This document shows positions 1-10,413 of a DNA stretch of 64,000 nt, in pieces (position 1 is the stretch's first letter; each line of letters starts with the position of its first letter). The notes under the pieces were generated by a model. That model searched no databases. It was not told the DNA's origin and saw nothing but the letters and a program-made list of their open reading frames with translations. This DNA is from Piromyces finnis (lineage: Eukaryota > Neocallimastigomycota > Neocallimastigomycetes > Neocallimastigales > Neocallimastigaceae): assembly GCA_002104945.1 (NCBI GenBank), contig MCFH01000028.1:611935-675934 (forward strand), read 5' to 3'. A program made the position numbers and the translations under genes.

Positions 1-1
1 T

Positions 2-2912
2 ATATCTCTTTCTAAAGTTGACACTTATTCACCAAAAAACTCTCTTAAAGACTCAAATCCTATTACTAAACTTCCGAAGGAATTAGAATCATATATGGAC
101 GTCTTTAGCGAATCTTCTGCTGATCAATTACCACCTCATCGTCCTTATGATTGCCAAATAAACCTAATCGAAAATGCCAAGCTATTTTATGGACCAATCT
201 ACCCACTAACAGACGAAGAAACAAGAATTTTGAAGGATTATATCGATGAAAACCTCAAAAAGGGTTTCATTAGGAAATCCAAATCTCCTGCTGGTGCGCC
301 TGTACTTTTCGTTCCTAAAAAGAATGGTGAACTCCGTCTTTGTCAAGATTATAGGGAACTCAACAAAATTACCATTAGAGATTCCTATCCTCTACCTCTG
401 ATTCAAGATATGCTAGAGCATCTTGGTAAAGCGAAAATCTTCTCAAAATTGGATTTACGATCAGCATATAACTTGGTCCGAATCAAAAAGGGTGATGAAT
501 ATAAAACAGCTTTCACCTGCAAATTCGGCCACTTTGAATACCTGGTAATGCCATTCGGACTGAAAAACGCCCCGGCTGTTTTTCAGCATTTTATCAATGA
601 TGTTCTGGAAAATATTCTAGGGATTTTTGTTTATTCATATATTGACGATTTAATTATTTTTTCTGAAAACCATAAATCCCACATTAAGCACGTTATCGAA
701 GTCCTGGATCGCTTAAGAAATGCTGGTCTTTATGCTAAGCTTGAAAAGTGTGAATTCTTTGTTTCCTCTATTGATTTCCTTGGTCATCGTATATCCTCTG
801 AAGGTATACATATGGACCCCAATAAGGTTTCTGCTATTATTAATTGGCCAGTTCCGTCCAGTGTCAAGGAAGTTCAATCTTTTATTGGCCTAGCCAACTA
901 CTATCGTCGGTTTATTCCTAATTTTGCCAAAGTTGCACAACCCCTTCACAGACTACTTCGTAAAAACGTTAAATTTGATTTTTCCTCTGAAGCTTTTGAT
1001 GCATTTAATACCATTAAATCATTAATTTCATCTGCTCCCATCCTGTCTCATCCAAATCGTGATCTTCCCTTTATTGTTGAAACCGACTCTAGCAACTTTG
1101 CTATAGGAGCAGTTCTGTCTCAAAAATCTCCTGATGATAAAATGATCCATCCTGTCGCTTTCTATTCAAGATCTCTTACTTCCGCTGAAAGAAACTATCC
1201 TATATACGATAAAGAACTTTTAGCTATTGTTAATGCTCTTGAGACTTGGCGACATTTTCTCAAAGGTGCTTTAACCCCGTTTACTATTTATTCAGATCAT
1301 CGAAACTTACTATATCAAAAGAAACCGGAAAAAATGTCACAACGTCTCGTTCGTTGGGCCCTTTTCCTTTCCGAATTTAACTTTAAAATTCTCTACCGCT
1401 CTGGTTCATCAAATGGTAAACCTGATGCGCTTTCACGAAGACCTGATTATATAGATTCCTCTCTTCCTTCTGATGCTCCTTTTTCGGTTTTACGCCCTGA
1501 GAATTTCTGCGCTTTGATTTGTTCCATTTCTTCTCTTAATGATGAAATATTATCTGAATATGTGAACGACTCTTTTTACATTGACATTTGCAATTTTCTT
1601 GAAAATAAGAATCTCCCAGCTCCACATCCACAAAGTAATAAATTCTCTCTTAGTAATAGTTTTCTTCTTTTTGAAACTCTGTCATGATTCCCCCTCTGCC
1701 GGTCATTTCGGTATCCGCAAAACTATTTCTTTGATCTCTCGTGACTTTTGGTGGCCATCCATTTCTATTGATGTTAAGAATTATATCCGATCTTGTGAGA
1801 TTTGTTGCCGCTCCAAGCCTTCTCGTCATAAACCATATGGTTTACTTCAACCCCTTGAGATTAGTGACCATCCTTGGGCTTCTATTTCTATGGATTTCAT
1901 TACTGACCTCCCTCCTTCTGATTGATTTAACACTATTCTTGTTGTAGTTGACCGCCTTACTAAAATGTGCCACCTCATTCCCTTTAAAGGTATTCCTTCT
2001 GCTTCTGATACTGCTTTTGCTTTTTTGAATTATATTTTCAAAATTCACGGTCTCCCCTCTGAAATTATTTCCGATAGAGGCGCGCAATTCACTTCGAAAT
2101 TTTGGAAATCTATTTGCCAATCTTTGGACGTCAATGTTAAATATTCTTCACCATATCATCATCAATCCAATGGCCAAACGGAGAGGGTAAACTCCGTTGT
2201 TGAACCATATTTAAGATGCTTTTCTAATTATAAAGGAACAAATTGGATCAACTTTCTTCCATTGGCAGAATTCAGTTACAATAATGCTGTTCAAGACTCA
2301 ACAAAATTCTCACCATTCTTCCTAAATTATGGTTATCACCCAAAATACTCTCCGGTAATTCCTGACCAAACGAATGTTCCAAGAGCTGAAGAATTTACAA
2401 GAGACTTTGAAGACCTAATGGAGAAACTAAAAGAAAACTTAAAGAAGGCCATCCAAGTTCAAAAGAAATACGCCGACAAGTATAGACAAGAACCTCCGAC
2501 ATTCAAGACTGGTGACAAAGTATGGTTGGATAGCTCCTTGATAATTCATAAAGGAAATAAAAAATTTAATCCTAGGAAACTTGGCCCGTTTAGGATAATT
2601 AGTAAAATCTCTAATCTCACTTATAAATTAGAATTACCAAAATCGCTGAAGATTTACCCAATTGTTCATGTTTCAAACCTAGAACCGTATTATGAAGATA
2701 GTTTTGGAAGAATCAAAGATCCACCTCCACCTATAATAGTAAATGAAGAAGAAGAATACGAAGTAGAAGAAATACTTGATAAAAGAAAGCATTATGGGAA
2801 GATTCAATATCTAATAAAATGGAAAGGTTATCCGCTTTCAGAAGCATCTTGGGAACCTGAAAGTAATTTAAACTGCGATGAACTAATTAAAAACTTTAAT
2901 AATTCACATTAG
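2..2912 (+). pseudogene. T1 pol: RT - RNase H - integrase - chromodomain, disrupted
   Basis: The frame is open from base 2. RT carries YIDDLIIF in its active-site block, followed by RNase H (VETDSSNFAIGAVL) and an integrase zinc finger near 1690-1830 (CEICC). The integrase core shows DFITDLP, SDRGAQFTSKFW and QTERVN, the DDE signature. A chromodomain lies at about 2755-2900 (IKWKGYPLSEASWEPE). Two breaks are seen. At about 1675-1685, roughly 50 nt are missing compared with D, which shifts the frame. At 1923-1925 an in-frame TGA falls in the integrase core, with the same frame continuing after it. The chromodomain predicts integration guided by histone marks, as known for chromoviruses. Confidence 0.9.
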
Positions 2913-3129
2913 TAATAGTTATTAATTTAAAAAAAAAAAAAATTAGTAATTGATAAGAGAAAAAGAGAATAGAAAATAAAAAATGAAAAAATATATTTAT
3001 AATTTAATATTCATGTAATTTAAAAAAAAAAAAAAAAAAAAAATTTCAAAATGTATTCACTCGTTTCAATTATTTCTCTTATAATAAAGTAACAAATAAA
3101 TTTAGTTGATTCGTCTGGTATCCGAATCC

Positions 3130-3142
3130 TGGAGGAGGACCA
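3130..3142 (+). other. T1 polypurine tract
   Basis: A purine-rich run (TGGAGGAGGACCA) sits immediately before the TG of the 3' LTR at 3143, where plus-strand priming occurs in LTR elements. The call rests on position and composition only. Confidence 0.6.
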
Positions 3143-3184
3143 TGTAACGAATCATAGAAATTAGTAACCTGTCTTAGTGGTTAG

Positions 3185-3801
3185 TGTAAAGATATCAAAC
3201 GCCTCTGTTTGATATCTTTAATGTAACTTAAGCCACAAGTATTATTGTTTAAGTTACACAAATTATATTCAGAAAAAGAAAATGAGACATAATTTATTTA
3301 TTAATAATTAAAGTTTAAAACAAAATAAATTATTAATTTATTTTTAATGTTTAACAAGCAAATTAATATTCTCAATTCAAACCCCTAGTTTTAGTATTGT
3401 TTTGTAATAGAAATAGACATCTAGTATATAATTATTAAATGTTTAATATATCAATAATACATGGGCACATATTCAAATTGAATGGTACTTAATTTGAATT
3501 GCCAATTGTATTTTACTAAAAATAGTTATAGTTTAAATATTTATTAATAATTAAGATTTTAGTGTAGATTTTAAATAATAATATATAAGAAATAAATAGT
3601 TATAATATAATATAAATGTATTTAGGAAAAATATAAATAGAAGATATTTTTCATCATTTTATCGATGTAATTGTTATTATTAAAATTCTATTATAATAAA
3701 AGATATTTTATAAAACAATTTTTTATTTTATTTTTTCAAAATCTTGTGTTATTGTAATAGAATAGATATCCTAATCTATTCTTTCAGTGTTCAACATTAC
3801 A
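3185..3801 (+). repeat. T2 5' LTR (617 bp)
   Basis: It begins TGTAAAGATATC and ends CAACATTACA. The first 33 bp form a perfect hairpin with 13-bp arms (AAAGATATCAAAC / GTTTGATATCTTT) and a GCCTCT loop. U3 contains a TATA box. It differs from T2's own 3' LTR at several U3 sites (about 3366-3490), where the 3' LTR instead matches element E. Confidence 0.95.
3632..3677 (+). promoter_or_regulatory. T2 promoter: TATA box and predicted RNA 5' end
   Basis: TATAAATA at 3632-3639 lies 35 nt before GTAATTGTTAT at 3667-3677. That 11-mer is the exact reverse complement of the primer site next to the LTR, so it should be the 5' end of the genomic RNA, the self-primer in a Tf1-type mechanism. Confidence 0.7.
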
Positions 3802-3812
3802 ATAACAATTAC
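3802..3812 (+). other. T2 self-priming primer-binding site
   Basis: ATAACAATTAC directly follows the LTR and pairs with all 11 nt of 3667-3677. There is no TGG motif as expected for a tRNA CCA end. This matches the Tf1 arrangement, where the first bases of the transcript anneal back to the PBS. Confidence 0.75.
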
Positions 3813-3973
3813 CTAACATACAAATAAGAGTACGTTAGGATATCTTGGATAACTACTAGTGTCTTTGTGAGCTACCATTTTTATAAATTTATTCTATTAT
3901 CTTGCTCGACACTGTAACATACAGAGAGAGTCTGAAGCAACGTTTTAGTATAGATTTTTCTTTAGTTACTTTG

Positions 3974-4012
<39 letters not shown>

Positions 4013-4081
4013 ACTTGCTTGTAATAGTAGCAGGAAACAATCGGTAATCTTAATTTTTTCATTTAGTGTCTAGTTGGTGAA
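3813..4081 (+). other. T2 untranslated leader with A33 tract
   Basis: The region lies between the PBS and gag. It contains a run of 33 A at 3978-4010 and ends just before the conserved TTGGAGG. No ORF of note is present. E and D also have an A tract shortly upstream of gag. Confidence 0.6.
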
Positions 4082-7000
4082 TTGGAGGAATTAATAAATA
4101 TATTTGATAATTGGAATTTGGAGGAAATGACGGATAGAATGGAGAATGCTGCTGGGAATCATGGAAGCATTATTAATGCTCCACCATTATTCACTGGTAG
4201 GCAAAGGGAATTAGATGGTTTTTTAACCAGAGTGGAATTGGTTTTCCGAACTCGACCGGCACTGTATAATACAGATCGCGTCCGGGTTGACTTCGTTATT
4301 TCCTACTTCTCTGGGAAACCGTTGGAATGGGCTTCATCACTAATGCGGAATAATAGTGGGATATTAAACAATTATGATGAATTTATAGATCGTTTGAGGG
4401 CTAATTTCGGATGTGACCGTTATGATACTGTTGTTGCGAATGGTAAATTAGACAACATCCGACAAAAAAAAACTTGGATATGTTGTTGATTATATTACCG
4501 AGTTTCAAAGAATAAGCCAAAATTCAAACTTTAATGAAAGTGCAAAGATCTATATGTTTCTGAAAGGTTTAAACCCACAGTTAAGAGAAAAGTTGGCTTT
4601 TGTTGAAACCAATCCAAATTCAATGGAACAGTTAATATCTTCAACAATTTTGGTTGAAGATATGATGAAAAGAAATTCTTTAAGTGAATTCTATTTTAAC
4701 AATAGGATTGCGGGAGATCCTATGGATGTTGATGTTTTTAAAATTAGTGCGGATAGGAAACGTAAGCGTTATATCAACATTCAAGGATCCAGCGGTCGTT
4801 ATGAGGAGAGATCAAATAATTTTGAAGAAGAAAGAAAAAAGGGTGTTTGTTTTCTTTGCAAGAAACCAGGACATTTGAAATTCAATTGTCCTAATAGAGT
4901 TAAACCAAAAAGAGTATTCCGGATTATTAAGGAAAAGACTCCTAGAATTGCTAATCCAAGGATTTATAAAGTGGGAGTCATGGATAGCAAAAAAGACGTA
5001 AATATTATCGATTTTTATTTAAGTACAAACAATATTCCGGAAGTTAAAGTTAGAGTGTTAGTTGATTCAGGATCCGAATTAAGTTTTATTAATCCTGAAC
5101 TTGCTAAAGAAATTGGAATTCATTTTGAAACTGTTGAGCCTTTCCGAGTTTCAGGAGTTAACGATGGGATTTCTTGTGTAATGGAACGGAGTGAAAAGTG
5201 CATATTAAGATGTAGAAATCATTTTGAAACTATTCAATTATATAGTTTAAAGGTTCCTGGTGTCGACGTAATTCTTGGACTACCATGGATTAAAAAGCAC
5301 AATCCTGAGGCTTTTTATGATTCCAAGAAAATCAATTTTAGTTCGGGATATTGCGCTAGACACTGTAACCATGGGAAAAGAAATAGAAAAAGTAAGAAGA
5401 AATCTAAGAAGGACGAATTAGACCATGAAGTCCTCGACAAAAGTATTATGAAAAAATCGGCTAAATCCATCGGTCTCTCGGATAATGCAAACACCTCGAA
5501 TAATGAAGACAAGGAGTACGTTAGAGGACGCCTAGTAAGAACTATTAATGATGAAGAAGACAGCGAAGATGACGGAGACAATTATAATAAAAAAGTTAAA
5601 TGTATAATTAGTAAAATTAGTGAAACATGTAATAGTAATAATAAATGTAATTATGAATGTAATGAAAATAGTCTTAGTTTAATAGAAACAAAGATTAAGA
5701 ATAATGAATTAAATAAAGAAAAAATGGTCACCGTACCATCCGAATATATTGAATTTTTAGAAGTGTTTAACGAAAAAAATTGTGAAGTGTTACCTCCTCA
5801 TAGACCTTATGATTGTGAAATCAAGATTAAGGATGATTCAACTTTATTTTATGGACCCTTGTATCCATTAACTGAAGTTGAAAGAGAGGAACTTAAAAAA
5901 TATATAGATGAAAATTTAAATAAGGGTTTTGTTAGGAAATCATCGTCTCCTGCAGGGGCTCCAATTTTGTTCGTTAAAAAGAAGGATGGCTCCCTGAGAC
6001 TTTGTATTGATTATAGAAAGTTGAATGACATTACCATTCGTAATTCATATCCTTTACCTTTAATTAGTGACCTTCTGGAAAGAGTGAAAAATGCTAAAAT
6101 TTTCACTAAATTAGATCTCAAATCTGCTTATAATCTTATTCGTATTAAAGAAGGTGACGAATACAAAACAGCTTTTCGTACTAGGTATGGTCATTATGAA
6201 TATCTAGTTATGCCTTTTGGATTAAAGAATGCACCTGCAACTTTTCAACACTTTATTAACGATGTTCTCAGTGATTACTTAGACGATTTTGTTATCTCGT
6301 ATATTGATGATATCCTTATTTATTCTAATAATATCGAAGAGCATCATGAGCATGTTAAAAAGGTACTTAAGAAACTACTTGAAAATAATCTTTATGTTAA
6401 ATTAGAAAAATGTGAGTTTGATGTTGAGAAAACCACTTTTCTTGGTTATGTCATTTCAAAGGATGGATTGCAAATGGATGAAAATAAAGTTAAAGCAATT
6501 CTCGATTGGCCGGTTCCCAAGAATGTTAAAGAGGTTCAGTCTTTTATTGGTTTATGCAACTATTACAGAATTTTTATTAAAGACTTTGCTAAAATTGCAA
6601 ACCCTCTTCACAAACTCACTAGAAAGAATGTTGCTTTTAACTGGGTGAAAGAAGATCAGGACGCTTTTATTTTATTAAAATCTCTGTTCACGTCAGCTCC
6701 TATTCTGAAACATGCGGATAGTAATAAACAATTTATTGTAGAAACTGATGCTAGTAATTATGCTGTCGGTGCTATTCTCTCTCAAGAATTTGATGGCAAA
6801 TTACATCCTATTGCATTTCTTTCTAAAAGTTTGACGAGTTGTCAAAGAAACTATCCTATATATGACAAGGAACTTTTAGCTATTGTAATTGCTCTTGAAG
6901 AATGGCGTCATTATTTAGAAGGTGCACGCCATCCGTTCATAATTTATACTGATCACAAGAATTTAACATTTCCTAGAAAACCTGAAATGTTATCTCAGAG

Positions 7001-8726
7001 ACAAATTAGATGGAATTTGTTCTTATCCAGATTTGATTTTAAACTCATTTATAGAGCTGGAAAGAAATCCGGTAAGCCTGATATCCTGTCTCGTAGAAGT
7101 GACCATTTAGAGAATAATATTAATTCTGATGTTTCTTGTCTTACTATTTCGTTTCATCATAGCGATAACAAACCGTTAATCGATTCTATTTTATTAGAAC
7201 TTAAAAATGACGATTTGTATAATTCTATTGTCCAATTTAAAATGAATGGTTCTGCATGTAATGCACCTATTAAAAATATTGATAAAGTTATTATTGATAA
7301 TGAAGGATTTTTGTTATATAATAATCTTATTTATGTTCCTAAATCTCTTAGGACAAGAGTTTTGGAACTTCATCATGATTCTGTTGCTGCTGGTCATTTC
7401 GGTATTAAGAAAACCACTGAACTGATTTCCAGAAACTTTTGGTGGCCAAGGTTTCATTCAGACGTTAAATCTTTTATCAAATCTTGCGTGACTTGTTGCA
7501 AATCTAAAGTCCCCAGACATAAGCCTTATGGATTATTATCCCCCTTGGGCACTCCCAGTAGGCCCTGGTCTGATATTTCTATTGATTTTATTGTTGATCT
7601 TCCTAAGTCCAGAGATATGACAACTCTCATGGTTGTTGTCGATAGATTTACTAAATTTGCTCACGCCATTCCTTTACGTTGTCTTCCTACTGCTTCGATT
7701 GCTGCTGATGCTTTTATTGCCAATGTCTTCCGTTTGCATGGTCTTCCTGATTCCATCATTTCTGATAGAGGCTCGCAATTTACTTCTGACTTTTGGTCAA
7801 GACTTTGTGACCTTCTTAATATCAATCATTCATTATCGACTGCCAACCATCCGCAGACAGATGGTCAAACGGAGAGGGTGAACGGCATATTAGAACAATA
7901 TTTCCGTTGTTTTATAAATAAAAAGCAGAATAACTGGGTTGATCTTATCCCATTTGCTGAATTTGCATATAATAATACTTTACAACAATCTATAAATCAA
8001 TCCCCATTCTTTGCTAATTATGGTTTTCATCCAAAGTTCAGCTTAGAAATTCCAGCTAATGATAGACCTAGTAGAGCTGAACAAAGAGTAATTGATATGA
8101 ATGAAAACTTTAAATTATTAAAAGAAAACTTAGAAAAAGCAAAAGAAACATATAAGAAATATGCCGATATGAAGAGAATGATTCCCCCGGAGTTCGAAGT
8201 AGGAAAGAAGGTATGGTTATTGAAAGATTCTCCTGGAACTAACCTAAAGAGAAAATTAGCACCTCAAATGCTTGGTCCATTTGAGATAATTGAAAAAGTT
8301 AGTTCTCTCGCTTTCAAATTGAAACTTCCAAAGACAATGAGATGTCATCCAGTCTTTCATGTTTCATTGTTAGAACCATATTTTGAAAACAAGTTTAACG
8401 ACAGGTCTAATCGTAGGAAGAGGAACATTCACCTTAACACAGATTTAATTGAAAAAATTCCAGAGAAAATTGAAAAGATGAAATCTGTTAATGGTGAAAC
8501 ATTTTATAAGTTATCATGGAAAGGATTTGACAAATCCACTTGGATTTCTGAAGATCAGATTCCAGATAAACAATTAATACAAGAGTTTGAAAGAAACTCT
8601 AAAAAGTCAAAATATAAGTCGAACGACTCCTCCATGAAAATTAGAGAGAATAAAGTTGGTAATCTAATCAAGCATAGATACCAACCATTTGTAATTGAAA
8701 TTCCTTCGAGAAAAGATTCCTTATAA
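4082..8726 (+). pseudogene. T2 gag-pol, one frameshift
   Basis: One long Gag-Pol frame is broken once: nine A at 4464-4472 put the frame out by one, and eight A would restore it by comparison with E. The order is a Gag capsid region (INAPPLFTGRQRELDGFL); zinc knuckle CFLCKKPGHLKFNC (about 4850); aspartic protease VDSGSELSF (about 5060) and ILGLPWI; RT with ISYIDDILIYS (about 6295); RNase H VETDASNYAVGAIL; integrase HHDSVAAGHFG...CVTCC, then DFIVDLP, SDRGSQFTSDFW and QTERVNG; a short chromodomain YKLSWKGFDKSTWISEDQI; and a tail ending HRYQPFVIEIPS. The start is set at TTG 4082 because homology to E and C begins there; the first in-frame ATG is later, at about 4127. The break could be real or a homopolymer sequencing error. 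Confidence 0.92.
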
Positions 8727-8739
8727 ATTAATCTCGCAG

Positions 8740-8762
8740 GAGCTCGACTTAGAGAGAGAGAT
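8740..8762 (+). other. T2 polypurine tract
   Basis: The purine run (AGAGAGAGAGATT) directly precedes the 3' LTR. Just upstream is the block CAGGAGCTCGACTTA, which is shared with C (29822 onward) and E, so this end of the element is conserved across two families. Confidence 0.65.
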
Positions 8763-9369
8763 TGTAAAGATATCAAACGCCTCTGTTTGATATCTTTAAT
8801 GTAACTTAAGCCACAAGTATTATTGTTTAAGTTACACAAATTATATTCAGAAAAAGAAAATGAGACATAATTTATTTATTAATAATTAAAGTTTAAAACA
8901 AAATAAATTATTAATTTATTTTTAATGTTTAACAAGTAAATTAATATTCTCAATTTAAATCCCTAGTTTTAGTATTGTTTTTTTTATAGAAATAGATAAA
9001 TAATAAATGATTAATATATCAATAATACATGGGCACATATTCAAATTAAATAGTACTTAATTTGAATTGCCAATTGTATTTTACTAAAAATAGTTATAGT
9101 TTAAATATTTATTAATAATTAAGATTTTAGTGTAGATTTTAAATAATAATATATAAGAAATAAATAGTTATAATATAATATAAATGTATTTAGGAAAAAT
9201 ATAAATAGAAGATATTTTTCATCATTTTATCGATGTAATTGTTATTATTAAAATTCTATTATAATAAAAGATATTTTATAAAACAATTTTTTATTTTATT
9301 TTTTCAAAATCTTGTGTTATTGTAATAGAATAGATATCCTAATCTATTCTTTCAGTGTTCAACATTACA
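8763..9369 (+). repeat. T2 3' LTR (607 bp)
   Basis: It has the same termini and hairpin as the 5' LTR. U3 matches the LTR of E (21584-22188, reverse strand) almost base for base, including a deletion relative to the 5' LTR around 8990-9015. The last ~80 nt (U5) match T2's own 5' LTR instead. Confidence 0.95.
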
Positions 9370-9737
9370 GTTAGTAACTAAGACCTTGGTTTGAACTACT
9401 CGAGTTCGAAACCTCATTAATATCTTTTTAATTATTAAAATATTTTATAACGAAATTTTACCAAAGAAGATAATTTCTGATTGGCTTAAAAAATTAAGTT
9501 GTAAAATTTTTATAAATTTACTTTTAAAAATTTTTATATAAATACGAGTGAAATTTCTCAAAAAATTATTTTGAATTCGAGTTTTTATTAACAAAAAATT
9601 TTATAATAAAAATAAAATTATTAAACACTAACCTGTTATAATTTTGTTAAGTGTTCAATAATAAAATTTTTATTTGCTTTTATTATTTTCCTTTTTATAT
9701 ATTTGTGTTTTTATTTATTGAACATTAGTTCTTTACA

Positions 9738-10413
9738 TTTAAGACCTTTATTATTAGTATTAGTATAATTACTTATAATATTTTATACTTATAAAATTTT
9801 ACAAAATTTTATTATTAAAATAGTTATAGGTATTTTATTATTATTTAAGGTTTATTTTATTAATTAACTTTATTGTATAATATTTTATAATTTGAAATTA
9901 TGACATAGAATTTAATTATAATTTTTACTAAAAGAGGCAACTGTTACACACAAAACAGAAGATACCTCGACAGAAAAATTATTATTTATGTCTAAAAAAG
10001 GGCATAATTAATTGAATAATATAATTTTATTATATGTCATAATTAAATATATAATATATGATATGCAAAAATGTTACACATATCATAAATTAAAATTTTA
10101 TTAATTATAAATTAAAAATTTTTCTATTCAAATATTAAGAGATTATTCATAATATATATTAAGGATTTAATTAATATATGTTACAGTGAATGATCCATAT
10201 ATTATGAATGAAATCAATTTAAATCCTTAGCTATCCAAAACCATTAAATTTCAAATAATGGATAGTTGGAAAAAGTACGAGGATTTTTGAGAAAAATTTT
10301 AAAAATTGAAAAATCAAAAATAAATTAAATGAATAAAAATTAAAATTAAATAAATTTTTATCTTTATAACTATTCAAGTGTTTTGTGATATCTTATTTGA
10401 ACCGTAGCAAAAA
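9738..10413 (+). other. Spacer between T1 and B, no gene seen
   Basis: AT-rich sequence without a supported ORF. It contains short inverted stretches (for example around 10140-10260) and a slightly less AT-rich patch at 9944-9975. It may be degenerate repeat sequence; nothing in it could be named. Confidence 0.5.

Larger units (their letters stand above)
3185..9369 (+). mobile_element. T2: Tf1-like chromovirus with both LTRs and 5-bp target duplication
   Basis: The element has LTRs at 3185-3801 and 8763-9369, each TG...CA, flanked by GTTAG at 3180-3184 and 9370-9374. Gag, protease, RT, RNase H and integrase lie in what was one long reading frame, as in Tf1/sushi elements. One frame break occurs in gag, in a run of nine A. 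The 3' LTR and the 3' two thirds of pol are nearly identical to element E, while gag and the 5' LTR are not. Confidence 0.95.
1..9737 (+). mobile_element. T1: Ty3/gypsy chromovirus, 5' end outside window, interrupted by T2
   Basis: The visible part runs from the start of reverse transcriptase through RNase H, integrase and a C-terminal chromodomain to a purine-rich tract and a 3' LTR. T2 (3185-9369) sits inside that LTR, so T1 resumes at 9370. The coding part has one small deletion and one nonsense codon, so this copy cannot make a full Pol. T1 is closest to element D in this window: both LTRs begin TGTAACGAAT and the RT blocks are very similar. The right limit (9737, LTR ending TTTACA) is inferred because the 5' LTR is outside the window. 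Confidence 0.85.
3143..9737 (+). repeat. T1 3' LTR, split by T2 (3143-3184 and 9370-9737)
   Basis: The LTR starts TGTAACGAAT, as does the D LTR at 16759. It continues to 3184, is broken by T2, and resumes at 9370 with the second copy of GTTAG. A TATA-like TATATAAATA lies near 9535-9544, and a likely RNA start block (AGTTTTTATTAAC) follows near 9580. The proposed end is the CA at 9736-9737, giving a spliced length of about 405 nt. Close to its start are sequences resembling tRNA A and B boxes. Confidence 0.6.

Noticed and set aside
3165-9415. A tRNA gene interrupted by T2
   Set aside because: A- and B-box-like words exist, but the T-arm and acceptor stems do not pair, and the sequence is explained as the start of the T1 LTR.
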